A stretch of DNA of 33,805 bases from Myxococcales bacterium (GCA_020201435.1 JAIVGS010000030.1:1-33805), one strand, 5' to 3'. Shown: positions 23,185 through 33,805, counted from the first letter of the stretch. Notes: a model not told the origin generated them from the sequence alone. Made by a program: numbers and translations.

Positions 23185-24449
23185 CGCGGCTGGAGCACCA
23201 GGCCGCGCAGCCGCCAGAGGCCGTGCAGCGCGAGGCCGGCCGCGAGCGTCCAGAGCGAAAAGATGGCGTCGTCGCGGTTGATGCCGTTCAAGAACAGAAG
23301 GCACCCGACGGTCGCGAGCACCGGGATCACCGGGCCCCCCGGCAGCACGAACCCGCTCGCCGCGCGAGTACGCCGCAGCACGAGGACCGCCACGCAGGTC
23401 GGCACGTACTGCGCGAAGACGGCCGCGTTGTTCAGGTCGGAGAGCCGGTCGAAATCGGCGAACACCGCCAGCCCGACGCAGATCAGCGCGGTCGCGGCGA
23501 TCGCGATCGACGGCGTCTGGAACCGCGGATGCACGCGCGCGAAGACCGGCGGCAGCTCGCCTTCCTCGCCGAGCGCCGACAAGTACCGCGGCGAGACCAG
23601 CGCGACCGCCGAAAGATAGCCGAACGACGAGATCACCGATCCCGCGGCGATGAACCTTCCCGCCCACGGTCCGAGGAACGCGCCGGCCGCCTCCGCGAGC
23701 GGCTTGTCGGCCGCCGCCGGATTCGGGTGCGTGCCCATGAAGACGACCTGCACCAGGACGTAGAGCATGATCGAACCGAACAGCGCGCCGAACAGCGCGA
23801 GCGGCACGTTTCTGCGAGGGTTGTCGGTCTCGCCCGCGGGTACGGGAACGTATTCGAATCCCGTACACGCAAAAAGCGCTGCAAGTCCGCCCACTTTCAA
23901 CGCGCCGAAGGTCGAAACGCCCGCCGGCGGCGGCGTCGCCAGGCGGCCCCAGTCGACGAAGAAGAGCCCGGCCGCGACGAAGAGCGCGATCGGGATCAGC
24001 TTTGCGCCGCTGAAAAAATCGCTCACCAGCGCGCCGGGCTTGATCCCGCGATAGTTCAGCGCAGCCAGCCCGAGGATGACCACGATCGCCAGCGCGATCT
24101 GCGGCCCCGGCTGCGACAAGGGCGGGACCAGATACGAGAGGTTGCGCCCGAATCCGCGCGCGACAGCGCCGTAGGCGAAGAGGTTGGCCGCGAGCGCCAT
24201 CCAGCCGACGCCGACGCCGACCCATCGGCCGAACGCGTCGCGCGCGTAGAGGTACGGGCCGCCGTTCTTGTCGGCGCGGCCCGCCGCCTCGCAGAAACAG
24301 AGGCCGACCAGCAGGCAGACGACGCCGATCGCGACCCACGCCGCCCACGACAGCCCGCCCGCCGCGGAGAACACCTTGGCGGGCAGGAGGAAGATGCCGG
24401 TGCCGATGATGCCGTTGATCCCCAGCCCGACGCAGTCGAGCAGGGTCAT
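23181..24449 (-). CDS. APC-family amino acid permease
   Basis: 422 aa with about 12 membrane segments. The first helix carries GLGINGIIGTGIFLLPA, the unwound substrate-binding motif of amino acid-polyamine-organocation transporters. Further signature pieces are GGPYLYARDAFGRWVGVGVGW and FACTGFEYVPVPAGETDNPRRNVP. It probably imports an amino acid or amine in symport with H+; the substrate cannot be told. The ATG at 24449 is chosen for the family N-terminus. Family 2 repeat copy B lies just upstream. It overlaps the OmpA-family gene by 4 bp, so the two should share an mRNA. Confidence 0.9.
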   Translation of the reverse strand: MTLLDCVGLGINGIIGTGIFLLPAKVFSAAGGLSWAAWVAIGVVCLLVGLCFCEAAGRADKNGGPYLYARDAFGRWVGVGVGWMALAANLFAYGAVARGFGRNLSYLVPPLSQPGPQIALAIVVILGLAALNYRGIKPGALVSDFFSGAKLIPIALFVAAGLFFVDWGRLATPPPAGVSTFGALKVGGLAALFACTGFEYVPVPAGETDNPRRNVPLALFGALFGSIMLYVLVQVVFMGTHPNPAAADKPLAEAAGAFLGPWAGRFIAAGSVISSFGYLSAVALVSPRYLSALGEEGELPPVFARVHPRFQTPSIAIAATALICVGLAVFADFDRLSDLNNAAVFAQYVPTCVAVLVLRRTRAASGFVLPGGPVIPVLATVGCLLFLNGINRDDAIFSLWTLAAGLALHGLWRLRGLVLQPR

Positions 24450-24464
24450 CCGCCGAACAGTGCC

Positions 24465-24509
24465 GGGGACATGGCGCTCGCGCCGGAGGCGCGGCTCCGT
24501 GTCCCCCTT
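24465..24509. repeat. Dispersed palindromic repeat, family 2, copy B
   Basis: 45 bp, inverted relative to 18372-18413. The ends GGGGACATGG and CCGTGTCCCC pair with one mismatch; the centre CGCGCC...GGCGCG forms a second stem. It fills most of the gap between the zinc-ribbon gene stop (24524) and the permease start (24449). Confidence 0.82.
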
Positions 24510-24523
24510 CACATCCGTGTCTG

Positions 24524-25084
24524 TCACTTCCGGCCGAAGAACGCCGAGTACCAGCTCTTCTTGCCGGCGAGGAGCTGCTCGTCGTGGTGCTTCATGACCG
24601 CCTCGAGCTCGCCGTTGTCGAAGAAGATGCCGTGGCACTTCTCGCACCGTTCGGCGCGGACCACGTCGTGCTGGTACTCGATCATCTTCCCGCCGCACTT
24701 CGGGCAGGTCTTCATCGAGATCGGCGGCGGCTTCGACGCGCGCGCGACCGCCTCGCGAAGGTTGTCGCCCTCGGCGCGACTGGCTTCGAGCTCGGCCTGG
24801 CGGGTGGTCAACCGCGCCTGCATCTCGCGAAGCTGGGTCTCCAGCTCGGCAGTCTTGGTGCCGGCGGCCTTCGCTTCGGCGAGCTGCTTCTCGAGCGCCG
24901 CGATATGGTCCCAGGCGGCCGCCAGGTCGCTCTGCGCCTTCTGGTGCTCGGCTTCGAGCGCCAGCCTGGCCGCATCGCTGGCGCCATTGCCGTTCTTCGC
25001 GCCGTTCTTGTGTGGCGTGGTGGACTTCTTGGCCGCGGGCTTTTTCGCGGCGGAGGCTTTTTTGGAAGGGGTCTTGGCGGGCAT
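24524..25084 (-). CDS. Coiled-coil protein with zf-TFIIB-type zinc ribbon
   Basis: 186 aa. Residues 1-34 are Lys/Ala/Pro-rich, like histone H1-type tails, and may bind nucleic acid. Residues 40-115 are a predicted coiled coil (Ala/Glu/Leu-rich). A zinc ribbon follows with Cys127-Pro-Lys-Cys130 and Cys147-Glu-Lys-Cys150, then GIFFDNGELEAV, the pattern of the zf-TFIIB domain (Pfam). No signal peptide is seen, so it is probably cytoplasmic or nucleoid-associated. The gene diverges from rpsL and lies upstream of the permease. The partner and role are unknown. Confidence 0.82.
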   Translation of the reverse strand: MPAKTPSKKASAAKKPAAKKSTTPHKNGAKNGNGASDAARLALEAEHQKAQSDLAAAWDHIAALEKQLAEAKAAGTKTAELETQLREMQARLTTRQAELEASRAEGDNLREAVARASKPPPISMKTCPKCGGKMIEYQHDVVRAERCEKCHGIFFDNGELEAVMKHHDEQLLAGKKSWYSAFFGRK

Positions 25085-25132
25085 GGGCGGATAGAATGCC
25101 CGAAATCCCGGCTTGAAGCCAAATCGGAACGC

Positions 25133-25160
25133 TTGACAGGCCGGACTTCGTCAGTATGAT
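25133..25160 (+). promoter_or_regulatory. Promoter of rpsL-rpsG
   Basis: TTGACA (25133-25138), a 16-bp spacer, and TATGAT (25155-25160), followed by a GC-rich discriminator (GCAGCGCC). The leader contains a hairpin, CGGCCG (25173-25178) with CGGCCG (25188-25193), and only a weak AAAGG before the rpsL start. Confidence 0.85.
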
Positions 25161-25236
25161 GCAGCGCCTTTTCGGCCGGGACTTTTACGGCCGCAGAAGA
25201 CAAGTGATTGATTTTCCTGAATGTCGAAAGGCATCG

Positions 25237-25608
25237 ATGCCGACGATTAGCCAGTTGATCCGAAAAGGGCGCGACAAGGTCATCTACAAGGGCAAGGCCC
25301 CCGCGATGACGCGCTGCCCCCAGAAGCGCGGCGTGTGCACACGCGTCTACACCACCACCCCGAAGAAGCCGAACTCCGCGCTGCGCAAGGTCGCCCGCGT
25401 GCGACTGACCAACGGCATGGAAGTCACCAGCTACATCCCGGGCGTCGGCCACAACCTCCAGGAGCACTCGGTGGTCATGATCCGCGGCGGCCGCGTCAAG
25501 GACCTCCCCGGCGTCCGCTACCACATCATCCGCGGCACCCTCGACAGCGTCGGCGTCGCCGGCCGCAAGCAGGGCCGCAGCAAGTACGGCGCGAAGAGGC
25601 CAAGCTAA
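25237..25608 (+). CDS. rpsL: 30S ribosomal protein S12
   Basis: 123 aa from the ATG at 25237 ([13 protein letters not shown]), the normal S12 start; the frame is open further upstream to 25156, which includes the promoter and is not coding. S12 sits at the decoding centre. Lys43 and Lys88, the residues whose change gives streptomycin resistance, are both the sensitive type ([11 protein letters not shown] and [12 protein letters not shown]). The stop overlaps the rpsG start by one base (TAATG). The start has a weak Shine-Dalgarno and a structured leader, which may matter for control. Confidence 0.97.
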   Translation: MPTISQLIRKGRDKVIYKGKAPAMTRCPQKRGVCTRVYTTTPKKPNSALRKVARVRLTNGMEVTSYIPGVGHNLQEHSVVMIRGGRVKDLPGVRYHIIRGTLDSVGVAGRKQGRSKYGAKRPS

Positions 25609-26078
25609 TGCCGCGTAGACGAGAAGTCGCCAAGCGCAGGATCCTCCCCGATCCGAAGTTCCAGGACCGGCTGCTGGCCAAGTTCATCAACGACATGATG
25701 CGCAAGGGCGAGAAGTCGGTCGCCGAGCGCGTCTGCTATCGCGCGATGGACCGCGTGCAGCAGGTCACCAACGACGATCCGTTGAAGACCTTCAAGAAGG
25801 CGCTCGACAACGTGAAGCCGGTGCTCGAGGTGAAGAGCCGGCGCGTCGGCGGCGCGACGTACCAGGTGCCGGTCGAAGTGCGGCAGGAGCGCCGGGTGGC
25901 GCTCGCGATGCGCTGGATCATCGACTACGCCAAGGAGCGCGGCGAGAAGACGATGGACCAGAAGCTCGCCGCCGAGCTGATGGACGCGGCGAACAACCGC
26001 GGCAATGCCGTCAAGAAGCGCGAAGACACGCACAAGATGGCCGAGGCCAACAAGGCGTTTGCCCACTACCGCTGGTAG
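25608..26078 (+). CDS. rpsG: 30S ribosomal protein S7
   Basis: A 156-aa protein of standard length. S7 nucleates assembly of the 30S head and binds near the E site. Family segments are [33 protein letters not shown] and [20 protein letters not shown]. Translation is coupled to rpsL by the TAATG overlap. In many genomes fusA and tuf follow directly; here the operon ends at a hairpin and fusA lies 3 kb further on after three minus-strand genes with its own promoter, so the classical str operon is split. Confidence 0.97.
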   Translation: MPRRREVAKRRILPDPKFQDRLLAKFINDMMRKGEKSVAERVCYRAMDRVQQVTNDDPLKTFKKALDNVKPVLEVKSRRVGGATYQVPVEVRQERRVALAMRWIIDYAKERGEKTMDQKLAAELMDAANNRGNAVKKREDTHKMAEANKAFAHYRW

Positions 26079-26112
26079 CGGCCCGAAGGGGCGCTACCAC
26101 GCTCTTGCTTTT
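26074..26112 (+). terminator. Terminator after rpsG
   Basis: GGTAGC (26074-26079) pairs with GCTACC (26093-26098), and GCCC with GGGC around GAAG, with one bulged G. The downstream stretch is moderately T-rich and ends in TTTT (26109-26112). It lies between convergent genes and includes the rpsG stop. Confidence 0.65.
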
Positions 26113-26116
26113 GCAG

Positions 26117-27916
26117 TCAGCGGGCCGTCCATCCTGCGGGCCACAGCGCGGGCCGCAGCGGTTCGCGAAATCGCGCCTGATATCGGACACTTAGATCGCG
26201 CGCCGCATTCGAATGGCCAAGCCGCAACTCGACCGCGGCGAGGCTCATCCAGACTTGCGGCGTACCACCGTCGATCTCGATCGCGCGCCGCATGGCTGCG
26301 CCCGCGTCCGTCCAGCGCGACTCCGCGCTCGCGACCAGGCCGAGGATGTACTGCGGATAGAATGCCAGCGGCGCGGCCTGCGCTGCGGCGGTGCACGCCG
26401 ACCGAGTCAGCGACAGCGCGCGGCCGCGGCTTCGAGCCCGACACTCGATCACCGCCGCGGCGGGAGTTCCCGGATACGCCGCGGCCATCTCCTGCGCGCG
26501 CGCGAGGGCGCGATCGTACCGGCGCTCGTCGATGTCCTCGTGCGCGGCGAGCGCGGCCTTCACGTACTCGGCCTCGCGCGCGGGCGGCAGCGGGGTCGCC
26601 GGGAAGCCGACGAAGCTCTTCATCCGCGCGCACTCGGCCGCGACCTGATCGGCGGCGCCGTGCGCTTTTGCGGCGGCGCGCTCGGCTTCGGACCAGAGAC
26701 CGGCTTCGAAATCGAGCTGCGCGAGCGCGGCCCACGCTTCCCGCGCGTTCGCCTTTTCTTCGGCGCGGACGAGCAGCGCGATGGCTGCCGTCCGATCTCC
26801 GCCGGCGAGCAGTCGGCGCGCGACGTAGAGGATCAACTGCGCCGGCGCCCCCGGCAGCGCCGCCGCCCGCCGGCAAGTTGCCGAAACTTCAGCGGATTCC
26901 GGCGCGATCGAGCACGCGAGGCTCTGCACACCGTCGGAGCGCGGGTACTTTTCGACCAGCGGCGCGAGCAGGGCGGCGGCCCTGGTCGGGTCCTTTTCAC
27001 GGACCGCGAGGGCGTCGTTGAACCGCTTCACGTCGTCCGGCGCGAGCGCGTCGGCGGGGTCGTCGCCCCCGCTGAAGAACCGGTCGGCGAGGGCGCGGCT
27101 CTGCTCGCGCGTCTCGGCATCCCACGCCACCGCGGCCGACTTCTCCAACTCGGCCCGGTAGGCCTTTCCCCACGTCTCGCGGCTGGCCGGCGACTTCCGG
27201 TACTCGAGCCCGAGCCCGACGATCCGCGCCGACTCGGGCGAGAACGCCGACTGCGACTTGTCGTAGATCGGCGACATCAGCCACTGCGGCGACCGCTCGT
27301 GGAATGCGCCCATCGTGTGCGCCCACTCGTGCAGCAGCACCGCCGTCTGCTTGTGCTGCCGCCGCTCGCGGGCGAGCTCGGTGCGCTCCTTTTCGGAGAG
27401 CAGGTAGAGGGCGCGGTTGATCTCGTCCGTCTCGGCGGCCGAGAACATCCCGCGCAGGACGAAGTGGCGCCCGAAGTACGGCCCCATCCCGAGCTGTTCC
27501 TGGGCGGCGGAGAAGACGTCGAGCGAGGAGACGAACCCGATCACCCAGTCGACGTCGTCGCCCTTGTCGAGCGCGATCAGCTGATCCAGCGGCCCCGTCA
27601 GGCTCGCCGAAGATCCCGTGCGATTCCAAGATCTTACCGCATCGAGCTCGAACCGCACCCCGAACTGCGCGGTGAGGATCTGGTTGGCCCGGTCGATCTG
27701 CTCGGCGACCGACTGCTCCCACCGCGGCGTCTGCGCCTGGTAATCGCGGTCAGCCCAGGCTCGAACCTTGAAGATGCGGATGTGCGCCGGCGGCGGCGTT
27801 TCCGCTGAAGGCTTCACCTCGGCAGGCTTGAGCGACTCGGCATACGAGTGCTGCGCCTGCCACGGGTTGGGGATCGAGCAGCCGGCGAGCAGCAAGATGA
27901 GAAACACACGCGGCAC
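26117..27916 (-). CDS. Metzincin-like zinc protease lipoprotein with TPR-like C-terminus
   Basis: About 599 aa from the GTG at 27916; an ATG at 27955 is possible but would overlap the transposase gene. The signal VPRVFLILLLAGC carries a lipobox (LAGC), so the protein should be lipid-anchored. Residues 196-206 are HEWAHTMGAFH, the HExxHxxGxxH zinc motif of metzincins, followed by Met214 in WLMSPIY, which fits the Met-turn. A YGR-type N-terminal region precedes it. The C-terminal half (about 320-599) is Ala-rich helical and resembles degenerate tetratricopeptide repeats. No near family is recognised. The likely role is proteolysis in the periplasm or at the membrane surface. Confidence 0.8.
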   Translation of the reverse strand: MPRVFLILLLAGCSIPNPWQAQHSYAESLKPAEVKPSAETPPPAHIRIFKVRAWADRDYQAQTPRWEQSVAEQIDRANQILTAQFGVRFELDAVRSWNRTGSSASLTGPLDQLIALDKGDDVDWVIGFVSSLDVFSAAQEQLGMGPYFGRHFVLRGMFSAAETDEINRALYLLSEKERTELARERRQHKQTAVLLHEWAHTMGAFHERSPQWLMSPIYDKSQSAFSPESARIVGLGLEYRKSPASRETWGKAYRAELEKSAAVAWDAETREQSRALADRFFSGGDDPADALAPDDVKRFNDALAVREKDPTRAAALLAPLVEKYPRSDGVQSLACSIAPESAEVSATCRRAAALPGAPAQLILYVARRLLAGGDRTAAIALLVRAEEKANAREAWAALAQLDFEAGLWSEAERAAAKAHGAADQVAAECARMKSFVGFPATPLPPAREAEYVKAALAAHEDIDERRYDRALARAQEMAAAYPGTPAAAVIECRARSRGRALSLTRSACTAAAQAAPLAFYPQYILGLVASAESRWTDAGAAMRRAIEIDGGTPQVWMSLAAVELRLGHSNAARDLSVRYQARFREPLRPALWPAGWTAR

Positions 27917-27929
27917 GGAGCCGCGAGCA

Positions 27930-28541
27930 TCAGCCCGCGGGGCCGCTCGGATCAAGCGCTGGCTTCGCCCGCCACCGACCGACGCGGAGAAGCCACGACA
28001 CCGGCGTCGCGAGCAGGGCCTCCCGGTCGCATCGCGCAGACGAGTACGGGTCTCTCGCGCCCTTTCCGAAGTGGTGCGCGAAATTCTCGAGGACGTAACG
28101 AATCGCGTTGACGAGCTCCGTCGGCGTCCTGAGCAGCCGCGAATGGTAATGGTCGGCGAACACGCGTCCTGACAAATTCATCAGTGTATTCAACGTCTTA
28201 GCAATGCGGATGCAGAGCCCCTGCATGCCGCGCGACAGCGCCTCGTTCGAGTCCGCTTCGACGATCAGATGCAGGTGGTTCCCGAGCACGCTGAACTCGA
28301 TCACGCGCAGACCCAGACGGCCTCGGGCCTTTTCGAAGCAGCGCGTGATCCGCTTGAAGCTCCGGCCGCTCCGCAGGTTCCAGACGTGCTGCCCAACCCG
28401 CAGCGTCACGTGGATCGGCGTCGGCTTCTCGAATCGCGGCCGCGGCGCGTGAGAAACGAGCGGTCTCCGGCCGTTGGGCTTGCGGCCAGCGCCGCGCCGC
28501 TTTCCACCCCGCTGTGGCAACGCGAACGCGAGCTGTTCCAT
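27930..28541 (-). CDS. REP-associated tyrosine transposase (RAYT, Y1/IS200-like)
   Basis: 203 aa. The HUH motif is His89-Leu-His91 in SVLGNHLHLIVE, and the likely catalytic tyrosine is Tyr149 in NAIRYVLENF. These, and the fold order, match the Y1 transposase domain that nicks and joins single-stranded DNA at hairpins. The N-terminus is Arg/Gly-rich (RGGKRRGAGRKPNGRR), likely DNA-binding. RAYTs are domesticated single-copy relatives that process REP palindromes. No inverted-repeat or target-site-duplication ends are visible, so it is not an obvious IS copy. It has its own promoter and ends 13 bp before the metzincin gene. Confidence 0.88.
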   Translation of the reverse strand: MEQLAFALPQRGGKRRGAGRKPNGRRPLVSHAPRPRFEKPTPIHVTLRVGQHVWNLRSGRSFKRITRCFEKARGRLGLRVIEFSVLGNHLHLIVEADSNEALSRGMQGLCIRIAKTLNTLMNLSGRVFADHYHSRLLRTPTELVNAIRYVLENFAHHFGKGARDPYSSARCDREALLATPVSWLLRVGRWRAKPALDPSGPAG

Positions 28542-28549
28542 TGATTCGG

Positions 28550-28578
28550 GATATAACGTATCGAGCGAGGCTCGTCAA
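28550..28578 (-). promoter_or_regulatory. Promoter of the RAYT gene
   Basis: On the minus strand: TTGACG (28578-28573), a 17-bp spacer, and TATATC (28555-28550). Only 8 nt separate the -10 from the ATG at 28541, so the mRNA should be leaderless or nearly so. The -35 contains the TGA stop of the broken gene upstream. Confidence 0.7.
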
Positions 28579-29001
28579 CGCCGTTTCGCAAAAATATTCC
28601 ACGTCCCTTTTCGCCCCAGCGCGGCGGCCGCCCATGAAACCAACTCCGTTTCAGGGCCGTTGAACGTCTTGCCGGCTCGTGCGATCCCGGCTTTGAGCAC
28701 AGCGCGGAGTTCTTCCGGGTGCGCCACCGGTGGTACTAGCGGGCGGAGAGTGACCGCCGTTAACTCAATCGCTTGCCACCACCCGCGGCCACTCCGCCTG
28801 GTCGGAACCGCAACGTGGAGTTCGAGGCGCAAACCGTCGGCATCGTAGGCGGCGGCGTACTCGCCGTCCTCCACATCGATCGACTCGACCGCGGTTTCCA
28901 TCGATCGACTCGACCGCGGTTTCGCCGGCACGAACCGACGAGTACGCGGTTACGTCGCCGTTTCGCTCGACGATGAAGATGGGGGGCCGCATGATCGTCA
29001 T
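28575..29001 (-). pseudogene. Small unknown gene frameshifted by a 25-bp duplication
   Basis: Two minus-strand frames join if one unit of the 25-bp tandem repeat (28874-28923) is removed. The first part is MTIMRPPIFIVERNGDVTAYS and continues to GETAVESID (from 29001, or MRPP from 28992). The second runs on as VEDGEYAAAYDADGLRLELHV and ends WNIFAKRR at 28575. The repaired protein would be about 133 aa, mixed alpha/beta and without signal or membrane segments. I do not recognise the family. The stop TGA serves as part of the RAYT -35 box. Since the duplicated units are identical, inactivation looks recent, or the duplication is a sequencing or assembly artefact. Confidence 0.8.
28874..28923. 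repeat. Perfect 25-bp tandem duplication
   Basis: 28874-28898 and 28899-28923 are identical; each unit starts CATCGATCGACTCGACCG. The unit length is not a multiple of three, so it shifts the reading frame of the gene that contains it. Confidence 0.97.
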
Positions 29002-29052
29002 GAGGCAGTAGCCAAGCGGTTGGACACCTTCCCGTCGGTCGCGCACTCGATC

Positions 29053-29081
29053 TTGACGCGGAGCATCCACGAGTGTAAAAC
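29053..29081 (+). promoter_or_regulatory. Promoter of fusA-tuf
   Basis: TTGACG (29053-29058), a 17-bp spacer, and TAAAAC (29076-29081), followed by a GC-rich discriminator (CCCGCG). The leader to the fusA GTG at 29166 is about 78 nt. Confidence 0.75.
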
Positions 29082-29165
29082 CCCGCGTTCCCTGGTCTTT
29101 GGCAGGTACTCCTTCATCCAGTCGCGCCGCCGTAAGGTGGCGCTTTTTCAGAGGTTTCTGAAGCC

Positions 29166-31244
<2,079 letters not shown>

Positions 31245-31307
31245 ACACCCGCGCCCCACTCTGAAGAAGGACAACTTTCAAAGCAGGACCCAGCGAGGAG
31301 CAGGACC

Positions 31308-32513
<1,206 letters not shown>

Positions 32514-32516
32514 AAG

Positions 32517-32553
32517 CGGCCACCGGTGGCCGGCAGCCGGTAGCCGGTGGCCG
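32517..32553 (+). repeat. Heptamer repeat and hairpin after tuf
   Basis: Four units of the form CCGGYRG (32523-32550): CCGGTGG, CCGGCAG, CCGGTAG, CCGGTGG. CGGCCACCGG (32517-32526) can pair with CCGGTGGCCG (32544-32553), and the centre holds CCGG-CAG-CCGG. A T-rich stretch (AAGTTTCGTTCTTTG) follows. It may attenuate read-through into rpsJ. Confidence 0.7.
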
Positions 32554-32587
32554 AAGTTTCGTTCTTTGAGATTCTCGAGAGGTACTG

Positions 32588-32896
<309 letters not shown>

Positions 32897-32899
32897 GCC

Positions 32900-33520
32900 A
32901 TGGCCACTCTGGACGTCATCAACCTCGAGAAGCAGAAGGTCGGCACCATCGACCTTCCCGACGAGATCGTGAACGCGCCGGTCGACGAGCACCTCTTCTA
33001 CGAGGTGGTCAAGGCGCAGCTTGCGTCGCGCCGCGCCGGAACGGTCGGCGTGAAGAACCGCTCGCTGGTCTCCGGCGGCGGGAAGAAGCCGTACAAGCAG
33101 AAGGGGACCGGCCGCGCCCGGCAGGGATCGATCCGCGCTTCGCAGTGGGTAGGCGGAGGTAAGGCGATGGCGCCAAAGATGCGCGACCACGAGTACCACG
33201 TGCCGAAGAAGGTGCGTAAGGCCGCGATTCGCGCCGCGATTTCGAAGCGGAACGCGGACAAGGCGCTGTTCGTCGTCGACGCCTGGGCGCCGGCGAAGCC
33301 GAGCACCAAAGAGGTGGTCAACACCTTCGGCAAGCTCGGCCTCGAGAGCGCGCTCGTTCTTGGCATCAGGGGCAACGAGAGCCTCTTCAAGTCGATCCGG
33401 AATACCAAAAGCTACAAGTTCCTGCCGGTCGAGGGCGCGAACGTCTACGACATCCTCAAGCACCCGTCTCTGGTGCTGACCAAGGACGCAGCCCAGGCGC
33501 TGCAGGGGGTGCTGGCGTGA
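32900..33520 (+). CDS. rplD: 50S ribosomal protein L4
   Basis: A 206-aa protein. L4 lines the exit tunnel and in E. coli represses the S10 operon. The tunnel loop region [19 protein letters not shown] (about residues 59-77) is present and complete. The start [20 protein letters not shown] is the normal N-terminus, so nothing of L3 is fused here. The ATG lies 3 bp after the rpsJ stop. The gene overlaps rplW by 4 bp (GTGA). Confidence 0.97.
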   Translation: MATLDVINLEKQKVGTIDLPDEIVNAPVDEHLFYEVVKAQLASRRAGTVGVKNRSLVSGGGKKPYKQKGTGRARQGSIRASQWVGGGKAMAPKMRDHEYHVPKKVRKAAIRAAISKRNADKALFVVDAWAPAKPSTKEVVNTFGKLGLESALVLGIRGNESLFKSIRNTKSYKFLPVEGANVYDILKHPSLVLTKDAAQALQGVLA

Positions 33521-33804
33521 ATCGCTTCGAGATCATCAAGCGCCCGCTCGACACCGAGAAGCTCGACCGGATGCGCGACCGCGAGAACAAGTTCGCCTTC
33601 GAGATCGACATGAAGGCCAACAAGACCGAGGTCAAACAGGCCATCGAAGGGCTCTTCAAGGTCAAGGTCGTGGACGTGAAGACCAGCATCGTGCGCGGCA
33701 AGTTCCGCCGCATCGGCCGCAGCGAGGGGAAGCGGCCCAACTGGAAGAAGGCGATCGTGACGCTCAAAGAGGGCGACGCGATCTCGCTCTTCGAGGGGAA
33801 GTAA
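33517..33804 (+). CDS. rplW: 50S ribosomal protein L23
   Basis: A 95-aa protein at the tunnel exit, the docking site for trigger factor and SRP in other bacteria. Segments include [34 protein letters not shown] and [17 protein letters not shown]. The start is a GTG at 33517 overlapping the rplD stop, so translation is coupled. The TAA stop is one base from the window end; rplB would be expected next. Confidence 0.97.
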   Translation: MNRFEIIKRPLDTEKLDRMRDRENKFAFEIDMKANKTEVKQAIEGLFKVKVVDVKTSIVRGKFRRIGRSEGKRPNWKKAIVTLKEGDAISLFEGK

Positions 33805-33805
33805 G

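Noticed and set aside
25092-25097. TAGAAT box on the plus strand as a second rpsL promoter
   Set aside because: No -35 box at a workable distance; the TTGACA-16-TATGAT promoter downstream is far better.
22093-25159. Long plus-strand frames opposite the OmpA-family, permease and zinc-ribbon genes
   Set aside because: Shadow frames; the minus-strand genes have clear domains and coupled starts.
27930-28541. Insertion sequence with terminal repeats around the RAYT gene
   Set aside because: No matching terminal repeats or target duplication were visible on either side; treated as a domesticated RAYT.

Overview
The window is a high-GC bacterial chromosome segment built around the transcription/translation gene cluster. 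It holds rlmB, a tRNA cluster with rpmG, secE-nusG, rplKAJL-rpoBC, rpsL-rpsG, fusA-tuf and the start of the S10 operon. Lipoproteins, an OmpA-type protein and a beta-barrel-like protein indicate a Gram-negative envelope. RpoB (N-terminus [17 protein letters not shown]) and RpoC ([16 protein letters not shown]) look to me like Myxococcota / former Deltaproteobacteria proteins. An ADOP-type permease and an unusual EF-Tu keep Acidobacteriota or another deep lineage open. I treat the phylum as unsettled.

Layout. 1-1095 (minus): a two-gene unit, a Pro/Cys-containing unknown followed by a TlpA-like thioredoxin that runs off the edge. 1120-5538 (plus): a RimK-like ATP-grasp protein, a small secreted protein, rlmB, a barrel-like protein, and two of the three AmmeMemoRadiSam genes (amrB, amrS). 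5535-18464 (plus): one long unit that starts at a TTGACA-17-TAGAAC promoter and contains tRNA-Thr, -Tyr, -Gly, -Thr, rpmG, tRNA-Trp, secE, nusG, rplK, rplA, rplJ, rplL, rpoB and rpoC, ending at a strong intrinsic terminator. It carries an L1-type leader before rplK, an L10-type leader before rplJ, hairpins before rpoB and rpoC, and dispersed palindromic repeats.

18480-25084 is accessory: a Cys-rich 74-aa lipoprotein, a broken ADOP-type ABC permease, a DUF4382-like lipoprotein, then a minus-strand group (zinc-ribbon coiled-coil protein, APC permease, OmpA-family protein). 25133-26112 is rpsL-rpsG with its own promoter and terminator. 26117-29001 (minus) holds a metzincin-like lipoprotein, a REP-associated tyrosine transposase (RAYT) with its own near-consensus promoter, and a small gene broken by a perfect 25-bp tandem duplication. 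29053-33804 (plus) is fusA, tuf, rpsJ, rplD and rplW. rplC (L3) is missing from its normal place between rpsJ and rplD.

Most worth a second look: the missing rplC; the EF-Tu switch I variant; two palindromic repeat families together with a RAYT gene; the exact 25-bp duplication that breaks a gene; an ADOP permease with an internal deletion and frameshift; a terminator-like hairpin between rpoB and rpoC; and several possibly leaderless genes. I found no clear new multi-gene system. The repeats plus RAYT are the nearest candidate, and their link is inference.
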